A stretch of DNA of 64,000 bases from Paenacidovorax monticola (GCF_014489595.1 NZ_CP060790.1:4216001-4280000); one strand, 5' to 3'; positions 9,057-21,294 are shown, counted from the first letter of the stretch. The notes: generated by a model from the sequence alone, not told the origin. Made by a program: numbers and translations.

Positions 9057-9073
9057 GAGGCGCGCTCTTCACG

Positions 9074-9102
9074 AAAAAAAGCCCGGCGGTGCCGGGCTTT
9101 TT
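9074..9102. terminator. Bidirectional terminator
   Basis: A GCCCGGC/GCCGGGC stem with a three-base loop (9081-9097) is flanked by seven A on the left and five T on the right. It serves the rightward hydrolase gene and the leftward ugp operon. As given, the ugpQ frame runs through this hairpin, which argues that the ugpQ 3' end carries a frame error. Confidence 0.9.
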
Positions 9103-9120
9103 GCTTTGCAGGCGCGCAGC

Positions 9121-9875
9121 TCAGGACGCGGGCTGAACAGGTCCACGCGGTCGGTGATGATGCCGTCCGTGCCCAGGGCGATCAGGCGCTGGGCGGCCCA
9201 GTCGTCGTTCACCGTGTAGCTCAAGGCCCGCAGACCCGCACCGTGCACGCGCCCGACCAGGGCCGCGTCCCACAGCGCGTGGTTGAGCACCATGGCCTGG
9301 CAGCCCAGATCCAGTGCGGTCTGCAGGTCGGCGCCGTCCGCCGCCAGCTTGTCCACGAGCAGGCCGCGCGGCAGCTGTGGTGCCGTGGCGCGCGCGCCGT
9401 GCAGCGCCGCGGGCTGGAACGAGGTGAGCAGCGGCGGCACGGCATGGCCGGGCCAGATGCGCTGCAGCAGCTCGCCCACGGCGCGGCCCGTGGCCTCCTC
9501 CTCGCCCGGCGTGGGCTTGATCTCCACGTTCAGGTAGTGGTGGTTGGCCAGGCACCAGCGTGCCAGGGCTTCCAGCGTGGGAATGGCTTCGCCCGCATAG
9601 GCGCGCGAGTGCCAACTGCCCGCGTCGAGCTGGGCCAGCTCGCCCATGGTGCGCTCGCCCGCCGTACCGCGGCCGTTGGTGGTGCGCTCCAGCGTGGCGT
9701 CGTGCAGCAGGAACAGCACGCCGTCGCGCGAGAGCTTGGCATCGCATTCGAACATGCGCCAGCCGTGGTGCGCGCCCAGGCGGAACGCGGCGAGCGTGTT
9801 TTCGGGCGCGAGCTTGCCCGCGCCGCGGTGGGCCACCCAGCGGGGGTAGGGCCAGGAGGGGAGGGGCGTGGACAC
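9121..9875 (-). CDS. ugpQ: Glycerophosphodiester phosphodiesterase, probable 3' frame error
   Basis: The GDPD core is clear: AHRGAGKLAPENTLAAF near the N-terminus, then ECDAKLSRDG and HDATLERTTNGRG. It hydrolyses glycerophosphodiesters to sn-glycerol-3-phosphate and an alcohol. The uninterrupted frame ends at 9069 inside the terminator (268 residues). Restoring one C near 9135 gives a 251-residue protein ending at 9121, the usual UgpQ size, and clears the terminator, so I prefer that end. The start is GTG 9875, 11 bases behind ugpC. It is the last gene of ugpBAECQ. Confidence 0.85.
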
Positions 9876-9886
9876 GACCGCGCCCT

Positions 9887-10894
<1,008 letters not shown>

Positions 10895-10897
10895 TTC

Positions 10898-11754
10898 TTA
10901 TTTTTCCGTATCGACGAGGCCCTTGACGAACCACTTTTGCATGAGGATCACGACCAGTGCGGGCGGGAGCATGGCGAGGATGGCCGTGGCCATGACCACG
11001 TTCCATTCGACGTACACCTCGCCAAAGATCGCGCGCTTGATGCCCAGCACGATGGGGTACATGTCTTCCGTGGTCGTGACCATGAGGGCCAGAGGTACTG
11101 GTTCCAGCCGTAGATGAACTGGATCACGAACAGGGCCGCCATCGTGGTCTTGGACAGCGGCAGCAGCATGTCCTTGAAGAAGCGCATGGCGCTGGCGCCG
11201 TCCATGCGCGCGGCCTCCACGAGTTCATCGGGCACCGTGAGGAAGAACTGCCGGAACAGGAACGTGGCTGTGGCCGAGGCGATCAGGGGTACGGTGAGGC
11301 CCGCGTAGCTGTTGAGCATGCCGAGGTTGGAGATGACCTCGTAGGTGGGGCCGATGCGAACCTCCACGGGCAGCATGAGCGTGATGAAGATCATCCAGAA
11401 CACGATGCCCTTGGCGGGAAAGCGGAAGTACACGATGGCAAAGGCCGAGAGCAGCGAGATCGCGATCTTGCCGACGGCGATCACCACGGCCATCACCAGG
11501 CTGATCCACATCATGGGCCAGCCCGCGGCAATGGTCGAGCCCGCGTGCGTCTTGCCGCCGAACAGGGCCAGCTTGTAGGTGTGCAGGAAGTTGTCGCCTG
11601 GCAGGAGCGACAGCGGGTGGCTCGACGCGATCTGCTCGGCCGACTGCGTGGACGCGATGAAGGCCAGGTAGACCGGGAAGGCGATCACCACGACGCCGAG
11701 CACGAGCACGGCGTGGGCGACGAAGTCGAGGATGGGGCGGCGTTCAACCATCAT
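10898..11754 (-). CDS. ugpE: Glycerol-3-phosphate ABC permease UgpE, frame disrupted
   Basis: Frame-corrected length 285 residues with about six membrane spans. The EAA-type loop [17 protein letters not shown] faces UgpC. The frame breaks near 11086-11088: the coding strand reads TGGCCCTCATG where one more C restores the family sequence [16 protein letters not shown]. The last third then continues to 10898, four bases before ugpC. It is the second inner-membrane subunit of the importer. Confidence 0.92.
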
Positions 11755-11756
11755 GG

Positions 11757-12638
11757 TCAGTACTGCACTTTCTTTTCAACGAAGCGGAACTGCACCACCG
11801 TGAGCGCGATCACGATGCCCATGAGCACCACGGACTGCGCGGCCGAGCCGCCCATGTCCAGCGCCTTGAAGCCGTCGTAGTACACCTTGTAGACCAGGAT
11901 GGCCGTTTCCTTGCCGGGGCCGCCGTGCGTGGCCGCGTCCACCGTGCCGAAGGTGTCGAAGAACGCGTAGATCACGTTCATCACCAGCAGGAAGAAGGTG
12001 GTGGGCGACAGCAGCGGGAACACGATGGTCCAGAAGCGGCGCCAGGGCGATGCACCGTCGATGGTCGCGGCCTCGATCAGGGAGTGCGGAATCGACTGCA
12101 GGCCCGCGAGGAAGAACAGGAAGTTGTACGAAATCTGTTTCCACGCGGCCGCCATCACGATCAGTGCCATGGCGTGGTTGGCGTTGAGCAGATGGTCCCA
12201 GGGCAGGCCAATGCTCTGCAGCGCGAAGGAGATCACGCCGTAGGGCGAGGCGAACAGCATGACCCAGAGCACGCCTGCGACCACGGGGGCCACGGCGTAG
12301 GGCCAGATCAGCAGCGTCTTGTAGAAGCCCGCGAGGCGCACCACGCGGTTGGCCATCACGGCCAGCAGCAGCGCCAGCGACATGGACGAGATCGCCACGA
12401 GCAGCGAGAAGACGGCCGTGGTCTGGAACGAGGCCAGGTAGCTGTCGTCGCTGAACAGGCGCTCGAAATTCGCCATGCCGACGAATTCGCGGCTGGTGCC
12501 GAAGGCGTCTTCCTGCAGCACGCTCTGGTAGAGCGCCTGGCCCGCGGGCCAGAAGAAGAAGACGACGATGATGGCCATCTGCGGCGCGATGAGCAGCCAG
12601 GGCAGCCAGGAGGATTTGAAGAGAACGCGTTTTTCCAT
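11757..12638 (-). CDS. ugpA: Glycerol-3-phosphate ABC permease UgpA
   Basis: 293 residues, six predicted membrane helices; the first follows a basic N-terminus. The EAA loop reads [19 protein letters not shown]. It is the partner permease of UgpE, with the two genes separated by two bases. A hairpin lies upstream, between this gene and ugpB. Confidence 0.95.
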   Translation of the reverse strand: MEKRVLFKSSWLPWLLIAPQMAIIVVFFFWPAGQALYQSVLQEDAFGTSREFVGMANFERLFSDDSYLASFQTTAVFSLLVAISSMSLALLLAVMANRVVRLAGFYKTLLIWPYAVAPVVAGVLWVMLFASPYGVISFALQSIGLPWDHLLNANHAMALIVMAAAWKQISYNFLFFLAGLQSIPHSLIEAATIDGASPWRRFWTIVFPLLSPTTFFLLVMNVIYAFFDTFGTVDAATHGGPGKETAILVYKVYYDGFKALDMGGSAAQSVVLMGIVIALTVVQFRFVEKKVQY

Positions 12639-12641
12639 GGC

Positions 12642-12694
12642 GTTTGGGAATGCAAAACGCCCAAACAGAAAAAGCAGATGCCGTGCACCTGCTT
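12642..12694 (-). terminator. Hairpins after ugpB, likely partial terminator
   Basis: On the minus strand an AAGCAGGTG/CATCTGCTT stem (12672-12694, five-base loop) runs into a T-rich tract. A second inverted repeat, GTTTGGG/CCCAAAC, lies at 12642-12666. Hairpins after the binding-protein gene of ABC operons commonly attenuate transcription or protect the upstream message, so that binding protein is made in excess over permease. The role here is inferred. Confidence 0.6.
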
Positions 12695-12735
12695 CTTCTG
12701 CCGGGCGAAAGTGGTCCGGTGCCTAGAGTCCCGTC

Positions 12736-14042
12736 TTAGGACTTGTTGGCCTTCTGGAAGCGCTCGAGCTGCTCGTTGCCGCGCTTGATGGCCATGTCCA
12801 GCGCTTCCTTGGGCGCCTTCTTTCCGGCCCACACGCCTTCGAGTTCCTCGTCGATGATGGTGCGGATCTGCACGAAGTTGCCCAGGCGCACGCCGCGCGA
12901 CTTGTCGGTGGTCTTGCGGATCATCTGCGTGACGGACACGTCGGTGCCGGGGTTCTTCTTGTAGAAGCCCGACTTGTCGGTCAGCTCGAACGAGGCCTTG
13001 GTCACGGGCAGGTAGCCGGTGCGCTGGTGGCTGGCGGCAGCCACTTCAGGCTTGGACAGGTAGGCGAAGAACTGGGCCACGCCCTTGTACTCGGGGGCCT
13101 TCTTGCCGTTCATGACCCACAGGCTGGCGCCGCCGATCACGGTGTTCTGCGGCGCGCCCTCCACGTCAGGGTAGTAGGGCAGGGTGCCGATGCCGTAGGC
13201 GAACTTGCCGTTGCGCACCACGTTGCCGTAGAGGGCCGAGGAGCCCGTGGCCATCGCGCATTCGCCGGACACGAAGGTCGCGTCGGCGGCGTTGCCGCGG
13301 CCCTTGTAGACGAACAGGCCGCTCTTGGCCATGTTGGCCAGGTTCTCGATGTGGCGCACGTGCAGCGGCGTGTTGATCGCCAGGCGCGTGTCCAGGCCGC
13401 CGAAGCCGTTGTTCTTGGTGGCGAACAGCACGTTGTGCCAGGCCGAGAAGCTCTCCAGCTGGGTCCAGCTGATCCAGCTCGTGGTGAACGGGCACTTGTG
13501 GCCGCTGGCCTTGAGCTTGGCGGCCGCCAGGGCCACCTCGGGCCAGGTCGTGGGCGGCTTCTCGGGGTCGAGGCCGGCAGCCTTGAAGGCATCCTTGTTG
13601 TAGTGGAACACCGGCGTGGAACTGTTGAAGGGGAAGCTCAGCATCTGGCCGTTGGGGGCCGTGTAGTAGCCGGCCACGGCAGGCACGTAGGCGTTGGGGT
13701 CGAACGCGACGCCGCCTTCCTGCATCACATCGGCCACGGGCCTGATGGCGCCCTTGCTGGCCATCATGGTGGCGGTGCCCACTTCGAACACCTGCAGGAT
13801 GTGGGGGCGTTGCCGGCGCGGTAGGCTGCGATCGCGGCCGTCATCGATTCGTCATAGCTGCCCTTGAAAGTGGGCACGATCTTGTAATCCTTCTGGCTGG
13901 CGTTGAAGTCCTTGGCCAGGTCGTTGACCCATTCACCGAGGGCGCCGCCCATCGAATGCCACCATTGGATTTCGGTTTGGGCCTGGGCCGATGCCGCAGT
14001 GACGGCGAAGGCGGCGGCCAGCGCCAGTTGCTTGAATTGCAT
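12736..14042 (-). CDS. ugpB: Glycerol-3-phosphate-binding protein UgpB, frame disrupted
   Basis: Frame-corrected length 435 residues. A signal peptide ending AQA precedes the mature start TEIQWWHSMGGALGEWVN, typical of UgpB. One base is missing in a run at 13803-13807 (five C on the coding strand, six needed); the repair restores NAPHILQVFEVGTATMM. A good AGGAGT ribosome site precedes ATG 14042. It is the first gene of ugpBAECQ, and its promoter region is shared with divergent serA. Confidence 0.93.
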
Positions 14043-14308
14043 GAAGACTCCTGTAGGGATGACGATGTGCACAGTCGGCCGAGGATAGTCAGCCTGTGTG
14101 TCAAAAGCGTGTCGTTTTCGCATAAGCCCCCGGAGGTCACAACCGGGGGAAACCCGTTTGCGGAACGGGAGGTGTCGAATTGTGACTAATTTGTGACGCT
14201 TTCGGGGCGATACCCGCAAATGTCCACAGCAATGGCGGATATCCCGTAAGGTTTTGTGCATTGCACCATGCTTGTGCGCCTGGTGTCATATTTCGTGAGG
14301 GCCTACGC
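14043..14308. promoter_or_regulatory. ugpB/serA divergent control region
   Basis: 266 bases between divergent genes. Two neighbouring stem-loops are visible: CCCCCGG/CCGGGGG at 14127-14149 and CCCGTT/AACGGG at 14153-14169. The hexamer TCACAA occurs in the first loop, and its complement TTGTGA occurs twice in tandem at 14180-14196 with 11-base periodicity. These could be operator half-sites for a regulator of either gene. No convincing Pho box was found by eye. Confidence 0.45.
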
Positions 14309-15537
14309 ATGACCAAGACTTCCCTGGACAAAGACAAGATCCGTTTCCTGCTGCTCGAGGGCATCCACCCCAGCGCGCAAGAGGTGCTGCGCTCCGCGGG
14401 CTACACGCAGATCGAGGCCTTGTCCGGCGCGCTGGAGGGTGATGAACTGCGCCGCAAGATCGCCGACGCCCACTTCGTGGGCATCCGCTCGCGCACGCAG
14501 CTGACCGAGGACGTGTTCGCCCATGCCCACAAGCTCGTGGCCGTGGGGTGCTTCTGCATCGGCACCAACCAGGTGGACCTCAACGCGGCGCGCGAGCGTG
14601 GCATCGCCGTGTTCAACGCGCCGTATTCCAACACCCGCTCGGTGGCCGAACTCGTGCTGGCCGAGGCCATCCTGCTGCTGCGCGGCGTGCCCGAGAAGAG
14701 CGCCGTGGCGCACCGCGGCGGCTGGCTCAAGAGTGCCGACAACGCCTACGAAATCCGCGGCAAGACCCTGGGCATCGTGGGTTACGGCTCCATCGGCACG
14801 CAGTTGTCGGTGCTGGCCGAGGCCCTGGGCATGCAGGTGCTCTTCCACGACGTGGTGAACAAGCTGCCGCTGGGCAATGCGCGCCAGGTGGCTTCGCTGA
14901 ACGACCTGCTGGCGCAAAGCGACATCGTGAGCCTGCATGTGCCCGAGCTGCCGTCCACGCAGTGGATGATTGGCGCCGCCGAGATCGCGGCCATGAAGCC
15001 GGGTGCCATCCTGCTCAATGCTTCGCGCGGCACGGTGGTCGAGATCGACCCGCTGGCCGAGGCGCTTAGGAGCCGCAGGTTGCTGGGCGCGGCCATCGAC
15101 GTGTTCCCCGTCGAGCCCAAGAGCAACAAGGACGAGTTCCTGTCGCCGCTGCGGGGCTGGACAACGTGATCCTCACCCCCCACATCGGCGGCTCCACCAT
15201 GGAGGCGCAGGCCAACATCGGCCTGGAGGTGGCCGAGAAGCTCGTGAAATACAGCGACAACGGCACCAGCATCACCTCGGTCAACTTCCCCGAGGTGGCG
15301 CTGCCCGCGCACCCGGGCAAGCACCGCATCCTGCACATCCACCGCAATGTGCCGGGCGTGCTCTCGCAGATCAACCAGATCTTCTCGGACAACCACATCA
15401 ACATCGCTGCGCAGTATCTGCAGACCAACGAGAAAGTGGGCTACGTGGTCATCGACCTGGATGCCCAGTCCTCCGAGCTGGCGCAGGAAAAGCTGGCGAA
15501 AGTGCCGGGCACCATCCGCTGCCGCGTGCTGTTCTAG
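14309..15537 (+). CDS. serA: D-3-phosphoglycerate dehydrogenase, frame disrupted
   Basis: Frame-corrected length 409 residues, equal to the E. coli-type SerA. NAD-binding GYGSIGTQ, substrate and catalytic blocks ([26 protein letters not shown] with the catalytic His) and a C-terminal ACT domain ([17 protein letters not shown]) are present. The ACT domain normally binds serine for feedback inhibition. The frame breaks at about 15153-15158, where GGGGCTGG needs one more C to give [12 protein letters not shown]. It catalyses the first step of serine synthesis. Confidence 0.95.
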
Positions 15538-15615
15538 CGCGCAGGGAGCGGGACATAGGGGCGAGCCCGGGGCGCCCCCCCAAAATCCCGCGCCCTGCGG
15601 GCTGGGGGCCGCTCC

Positions 15616-15656
15616 TATAAAATCACTGCCCCGAGGCTCATGGGCGCGTGGCGCCC
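15616..15656 (+). promoter_or_regulatory. Promoter and leader hairpin of the FAD/Fe-S oxidoreductase
   Basis: A -10-like TATAAA lies at 15616-15621. A perfect GGGCGC/GCGCCC hairpin with a three-base loop at 15642-15656 would be in the 5' leader, just ahead of the weak ribosome site (AGGTTG) of the gene starting at 15674. No clear -35 box is seen. Confidence 0.4.
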
Positions 15657-15673
15657 ACCCCAGGTTGACCCCC

Positions 15674-18600
15674 ATGAACGTTCCGATTGCATTGGCTGCC
15701 TTGCAGGCGCAGGCTGCCGAGCCCGCCCGTCTGCGCGAGATCCCCTATAACTACACCTCGTTTTCCGACCGGGAAATCGTCATTCGCCTGCTCGGGGCCT
15801 CCTCCTGGGACGTGCTCGACCAATTGCGCAAGGAGCGCCGCACGGGCCGCTCGGCCCGCATGCTCTACGAGGTGCTGGGCGATATCTGGGTGGTGCAGCG
15901 CAACCCCTACCTGCAGGACGACCTGCTCGACAACCCCGCACGCCGCAAGCTGCTGGTGGATGCCCTGCAGCACCGCCTGTCCGAGATCCAGAAGCGCCGC
16001 ACGCCCCAGGACGATTCGGGCCGCGACCAGCTCGTGGGCCAGCTCGTCGATGCCGCGGGCCGCGCCGTGCAGGAGTTCGACGCCACCTTCGTGGAGGCCT
16101 CGCAGCTGCGCCGCAAGGTGCAGCGCACCCTGGGCCGCCTGACGGCCAAGGACAATATCAAGTTCGACGGCCTCTCGCGCGTGAGCCACGTGACCGACGC
16201 GACCGACTGGCGCGTCGAGTACCCCTTCGTGGTGCTCACGCCCGACACCGAGGCCGAGATGGCCGCGCTGGTCAAGGGCTGCATCGAGCTGGGCCTGACC
16301 ATCATCCCGCGCGGGGCGGCACGGGCTACACGGGCGGCGCCATTCCGCTCACCTGGCGCAGCGTGGTCATCAACACCGAGAAGCTTGAGGCCATGACCGA
16401 GGTGGAGATGCGCCGCCTGCCGGGCCTGGACCGCGAGGTGGCGACCATCTGGACCGAGGCCGGCGTGGTCACCCAGCGCGTGGCCGACGCGGCCGAGCGC
16501 GCGGGCTTCGTGTTCGCGGTCGACCCGACCAGCGCCGAGGCGAGCTGCATCGGCGGCAACATCGCCATGAACGCGGGCGGCAAGAAGGCCGTGCTCTGGG
16601 GCACGGCGCTCGACAACCTCGCGAGCTGGCGCATGGTCACGCCCGAGGCGCAGTGGCTGGAGGTCACGCGCCTGGACCACAACATGGGCAAGATCCATGA
16701 TGCCGAGGTGGCGAGCTTCGAGCTGCAGTATTTCGAGGCCGACGGCAAGACGCCTATCCGCACCGAGCGGCTCGATATTCCCGGCAAGACCTTCCGCAAG
16801 GAGGGCCTGGGCAAGGACGTGACCGACAAATTCCTTTCGGGCCTGCCGGGCATCCAGAAGGAGGGCTGCGACGGCCTGATCACCAGCGCACGCTGGGTGG
16901 TGCACCGCATGCCCGAGCACACGCGCACCGTGTGCCTGGAGTTCTTCGGCAATGCCAAGGACGCCGTGCCGAGCATCGTCGAGATCAAGGACTACATGTT
17001 CGCCGAGCAGAAGCGCTCGGGCGTGCTGCTGGCAGGCCTGGAGCATCTGGACGACCGCTACCTCAAGGCCGTGGGCTACGCCACCAAGAGCAAGAAGGGC
17101 AACGGTGGCCTGCCCAAGATGGTGCTGGTCGGCGACATCGCGGGCGACAACGCCGACGAGGTGGCACGCGTGACCAGCGAGGTGGTGCGCATCGCCAACA
17201 CGCGCAGCGGCGAGGGTTTCGTCGCCATCAGCGCCGAGGCGCGCAAGAAGTTCTGGCTGGACCGCAAGCGCACGGCCGCCATCAGCCGCCACACCAACGC
17301 CTTCAAGATCAACGAGGACGTGGTGATCCCGCTGCCGCGCATGGCCGAGTACACCGACGGCATCGAGCGCATCAACATCGAACTCAGCCTGCGCAACAAG
17401 CTCAAGCTGTGCGACGCGCTCAGCGACTTCTTTGCGCATGGCAACCTGCCGCTGGGCAAGCAGGACGACGCGAGCGAGATCCCCGCCGCCGAACTGCTGG
17501 AGGACCGCGTGGCCCAGGCCCTGGCGCTGGTGGCCGAGGTGCGCGCGCTGTGGCAGGGCTGGCTCGACGGCGTGGCCACCCTGTTCCCGCAGTTGCAGGA
17601 CCATTCCCTGCGCGCGAGCTGGAAGACCCAGCTGCGCCAGCCGCTGGCGCAGATCTTCGCGGGTGCGGCGTTCCAGCCCATCCTCGACGAGGCCACGGCC
17701 ATCCACAAGCGCGTGCTCAAGGGCCGTGTGTGGGTGGCGCTGCACATGCACGCGGGCGACGGCAACGTGCACACCAACATCCCCGTCAACAGCGACGACT
17801 ACGAGATGCTGCAGACCGCGCACGAGGCGGTGGAGCGCATCATGGTGCTGGCGCGCAGCCTGGACGGCGTGATCTCGGGCGAGCACGGCATCGGCATCAC
17901 CAAGCTCGAATTCCTCACCGACGAGGAGCTGCGCCCCTTCGCTGAATACAAGCGCAAGGTGGACCCGCAGGGCCGCTTCAACAAGGGCAAATTGCTGCGA
18001 AATCAGGAGCATGCTGCGCTGATGGATAGCGCGCCAGAGGCTGATTCGAGCCGCAAGTCGCTGATGTACGCCGACCTGACCAACGCCTATACGCCGAGCT
18101 TCGGCCTCATGGGGCATGAGTCGCTCATCATGCAGCAGAGCGACATCGGCGCCATTGCCGACAGCGTCAAGGACTGCCTGCGCTGCGGCAAGTGCAAGCC
18201 CGTGTGCTCCACGCATGTGCCGCGCGCCAGCCTGCTGTACAGCCCGCGCAACAAGATCCTCGCCACCTCGCTGCTGGTCGAGGCCTTCCTGTACGAGGAG
18301 CAGACGCGCCGCGGCGTGTCGATCAAGCACTGGCAGGAGTTCGAGGACGTGGCCGATCACTGCACCGTGTGCCACAAGTGCCTTACGCCCTGCCCGGTGA
18401 AGATCGACTTCGGCGACGTGACCATGAACATGCGCAACCTGCTGCGCAAGATGGGCAAGAAGAGCTTCCGCCCCGGCAACAAGCTGGCCATGGCCATGCT
18501 CAACGCCACCAACCCCGACACCATCAAGCTGATGCGCTCGGCCATGGTGGACGTGGGCTTCAAGGCCCAGCGCATGACCGTGGACCTGCTGCGCACCCTG

Positions 18601-19611
18601 GGCCGCAAGCAGACCGCGCACCCGCCGGCCACCGTGGGCACGGCTCCGATCAAGGAGCAGGTGATCCACTTCGTGAACAAGAAGCTGCCCGGCGGCCTGC
18701 CCAAGAAGACCGCGCGTGCGCTGCTCGACATCGAGAACAAGGACTACGTGCCCATCATCCGCAACCCGGCCGCCACCACGGCCGAGACGGAGGCGGTGTT
18801 CTACTTCCCCGGCTGCGGCTCCGAGCGCCTGTTCAGCCAGGTGGGCCTGGCCACGCAGGCCATGCTCTGGCATGCGGGCGTGCAGACCGTGCTGCCGCCG
18901 GGCTACCTGTGCTGCGGCTACCCGCAGCGCGGCAGCGGCCAGTTCGACAAAGCCGAGAAGATGATCACCGACAACCGGGTGCTCTTCCACCGCGTGGCCA
19001 ACACGCTCAACTACCTGGACATCAAGACGGTGGTGGTGAGTTGCGGCACCTGCTACGACCAGCTCCAGGGCTACGAGTTCGACAAGATCTTCCCGGGCTG
19101 CCGCATCATCGACATCCACGAATACCTGCTGGAGAAGGGCATCACGCTGCAGGGCAAGGGCGCCTACCTGTACCACGAGCCCTGCCACAACCCCATGAAG
19201 CTGCAGGACTCGGTCAAGACCGTGAAGGCGCTCGTGGGCGAGCAGGTGCTCAAGAGCGATCGCTGCTGCGGCGAGTCGGGCACGCTGGGCGTGACGCGGC
19301 CCGACGTGTCCACCCAGGTGCGCTTCCGCAAGGAAGAGGAGATCCGCAAGGGCGAGGCGCAGCTGCGCGAGATCATGAAGGCCACCGGCACGGGGCCGGG
19401 CGCCGTGGCGGACCAGGGCAACGTGAAGATCCTCACGAGCTGCCCGAGTTGCCTGCAGGGCCTGAACCGCTACCAGGACGACCTGAGCAACGGCCTGCTC
19501 GAAGCCGACTACATCGTGGTCGAGATGGCGCGCGAGATCCTGGGCGAGAACTGGATGCCCGAGTACGTGCAGCGCGCCAACGCGGGCGGCATCGAACGGG
19601 TGCTGGTCTGA
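15674..19611 (+). CDS. Large fused FAD-linked oxidase / Fe-S oxidoreductase, frame disrupted
   Basis: Frame-corrected length 1312 residues. Order: an N-terminal DUF3683-like region (about 1-190); an FAD-binding domain; an FAD-oxidase C-terminal domain ending [11 protein letters not shown]; two 4Fe-4S sites ([11 protein letters not shown] and [11 protein letters not shown]); and two CCG-type cysteine-rich domains ([11 protein letters not shown] with [17 protein letters not shown] with CCGESGTLG). This fuses GlcD-like and GlcF/LldE-like functions, so it likely oxidises a 2-hydroxyacid such as glycolate or lactate and passes electrons to quinone; the substrate is unproven. The frame breaks at 16313-16316 (four G, five needed), inside the FAD pyrophosphate-binding GGGTGYTGG. 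The linker near residues 773-792 coincides with a repeat-like DNA segment. Confidence 0.9.
17990..18047. repeat. Repeat-like segment inside the oxidoreductase gene, copy F
   Basis: The DNA reads TTGCTGCGAAATCAGGAGCA, then TGCTGCGCTGATGGATAGCG, then CGCCAGAGGCTGATTC. The order of blocks and the closing AGAGGCTGATT match the intergenic repeat family. It encodes the low-complexity linker between the FAD-oxidase and Fe-S domains and keeps the frame open. Confidence 0.5.
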
Positions 19612-20063
19612 TGGCGTCGCCATCGGACTGCCCGCTGTGCGCCGCCGACGGCGGCGCGCTGGTGTGGCGCGGCGAGCGGCTGCGCGTGATCCGTGCCGAC
19701 GAGGCGGGCTTTCCAGCCTTCTACCGCGTGGTGTGGAATGCGCACGCGGCCGAGTTCTCCGACCTCGCGCCCGCGGACCGCATGCACTGCATGGAGGCCG
19801 TGGCGCTGGTGGAGCAGGTGCTGCGCGAGGCGCTCGCACCCGCCAAGATCAACCTCGCGGCCCTGGGCAACATGGTGCCGCACCTGCATTGGCATGTGAT
19901 CGCGCGCTTCGCGTGGGACAGCCACTTTCCCGCGCCCGTATGGGGCGCGGCGCGGCGCGAAAGTCCCTTGGACCGCGAAGCCGCCGTGCGCGCGGCCCTG
20001 CCGGCCGCCGAGGCGCTGCTGCGCGAACGCCTGCAGGCCTGGAGCGCCGCACGGCCGGCCTGA
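19611..20063 (+). CDS. HIT-family hydrolase
   Basis: 150 residues. The histidine triad HLHWHV lies in MVPHLHWHVIARF; an N-terminal CPLC precedes it. HIT proteins hydrolyse nucleoside phosphoramidates or related nucleotides; the exact substrate is unknown. Its ATG shares one base with the stop of the upstream oxidoreductase, so the two are translationally coupled. Some relatives carry this pair in the same order, which suggests but does not prove a link. Confidence 0.88.
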   Translation: MASPSDCPLCAADGGALVWRGERLRVIRADEAGFPAFYRVVWNAHAAEFSDLAPADRMHCMEAVALVEQVLREALAPAKINLAALGNMVPHLHWHVIARFAWDSHFPAPVWGAARRESPLDREAAVRAALPAAEALLRERLQAWSAARPA

Positions 20064-20075
20064 CGAAGCGGGCGC

Positions 20076-21074
20076 TCAGGCCCTGCCCGCCACCGTGACG
20101 CGGTTGCGTCCGTCTTCCTTGCTGCGGTACAGCGCGTGGTCGGCCCGGGCAACGGCGGGGCCCAGCGGCTCATCGTGGGCCACCTCGGCCACGCCCAGCG
20201 AGAGGGTGACGGCAATGGCCGCGCTGCCGTGCGCCAGGGGCTGCGCCGCGACGGCCGCGCGGATGCGCTCGGCCACCAGGGTGGCCGCGCCCGTGTCCGT
20301 GGCGGGCAGCAGCACCAGGAATTCCTCGCCGCCCCAGCGCGCGGCAATGTCCTGTGCGCGGCAGCAGCGCGCCAGCAGCTCGGCCACATGCACGATGGTG
20401 CGGTCGCCGGCCTCGTGGCCATGGGCGTCGTTGATGTGCTTGAAATGGTCGATGTCGGCGATGACCAGGGCCGTGGGCTGGCCCGCGTGGCGCGGCTGCT
20501 GGAGCGCCTGTTCGGCCCGGTCGATCAGGTTGCGGCGATTGGACAGGCCCGTGAGCGGGTCGGTGGATGCCAGCGCGACCAACTGGTGCTCCGCGCGCCG
20601 CACGGTGCCGTAGTAGTAGCGCGCCGTGTAGGCCGCCATGGCGAACACCACGGCCACGTTGAAGGCATGCACCACCCACAGTCCCGTGGCACTCAGTGGA
20701 GCGAGCGTGCCCGTGGCGCGCGCGGCCGCGTGCAGTCCCATGTAGAACAGGAAGAGCAGCACCACCAGAACAAAGGGCCGCGTCCGGTGGCCGCCGCTCA
20801 CGATGGTGGCGGGGATGAACATCAGCAGGTAGTAGTGGAAGCCGCTGTCCCAGCCGATCAGCAGGGTGCCCAGCGTCGCGTGGCCCAGCACCTCGGTCCA
20901 GATGAGGGCCAGCGCCGGCAGGTTGATGCGCCGCGCCAGCAGGGCGTAGGCCGCGGCATAGAGCGCGATGCTGCCGAGATTGAGCCAGGCCAGCAGCGGT
21001 GCGTCGAACCACAGGAACAGCGCGAGAAAGGCCAGGTCCACGCAGGCGGCCATCACGGTGACCCGGCGCGCCAT
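20076..21074 (-). CDS. Membrane diguanylate cyclase (GGDEF)
   Basis: 332 residues from ATG 21074. About five membrane helices span the first 160 residues, followed by a GGDEF domain with the active-site variant GGEEF and the metal-binding DIDHFKHIND. A degenerate I-site upstream is not evident. It should make cyclic di-GMP from GTP; no EAL domain is present. Coding-like sequence (LAHKAFWV) continues in frame upstream of the ATG. If one base is missing between 21105 and 21140, the protein would start at ATG 21160 and have 361 residues. Confidence 0.88.
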   Translation of the reverse strand: MARRVTVMAACVDLAFLALFLWFDAPLLAWLNLGSIALYAAAYALLARRINLPALALIWTEVLGHATLGTLLIGWDSGFHYYLLMFIPATIVSGGHRTRPFVLVVLLFLFYMGLHAAARATGTLAPLSATGLWVVHAFNVAVVFAMAAYTARYYYGTVRRAEHQLVALASTDPLTGLSNRRNLIDRAEQALQQPRHAGQPTALVIADIDHFKHINDAHGHEAGDRTIVHVAELLARCCRAQDIAARWGGEEFLVLLPATDTGAATLVAERIRAAVAAQPLAHGSAAIAVTLSLGVAEVAHDEPLGPAVARADHALYRSKEDGRNRVTVAGRA

Positions 21075-21294
21075 GACCCAGAAGGCCTTGTGGGCCAGGC
21101 GGCTGCCTGGTGGCGACGGGGCAGGGGCGGGGCCGTGGGAGGGACGGAGGCTGCGTGCATGGTGGTTACAAAACGTTAGCAGCCGCGCCTGGTACGGTCA
21201 ATTGGCGCCGCTCCCATGCACGCGCCGCTGTGGCGTGGGCGCAGCGCGATGGGACAATCGGGGCTGTCTTGAATATTGCGGAAGGTGATCCTCC

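Noticed and set aside
15907..19839. A 1310-codon open frame antisense to the large oxidoreductase
   Set aside because: It is very rich in Ala, Arg, His, Leu and Gly, shows no domain, and is the expected mirror of a highly GC-biased real gene in the opposite strand. The plus-strand frame has clear FAD and Fe-S motifs.
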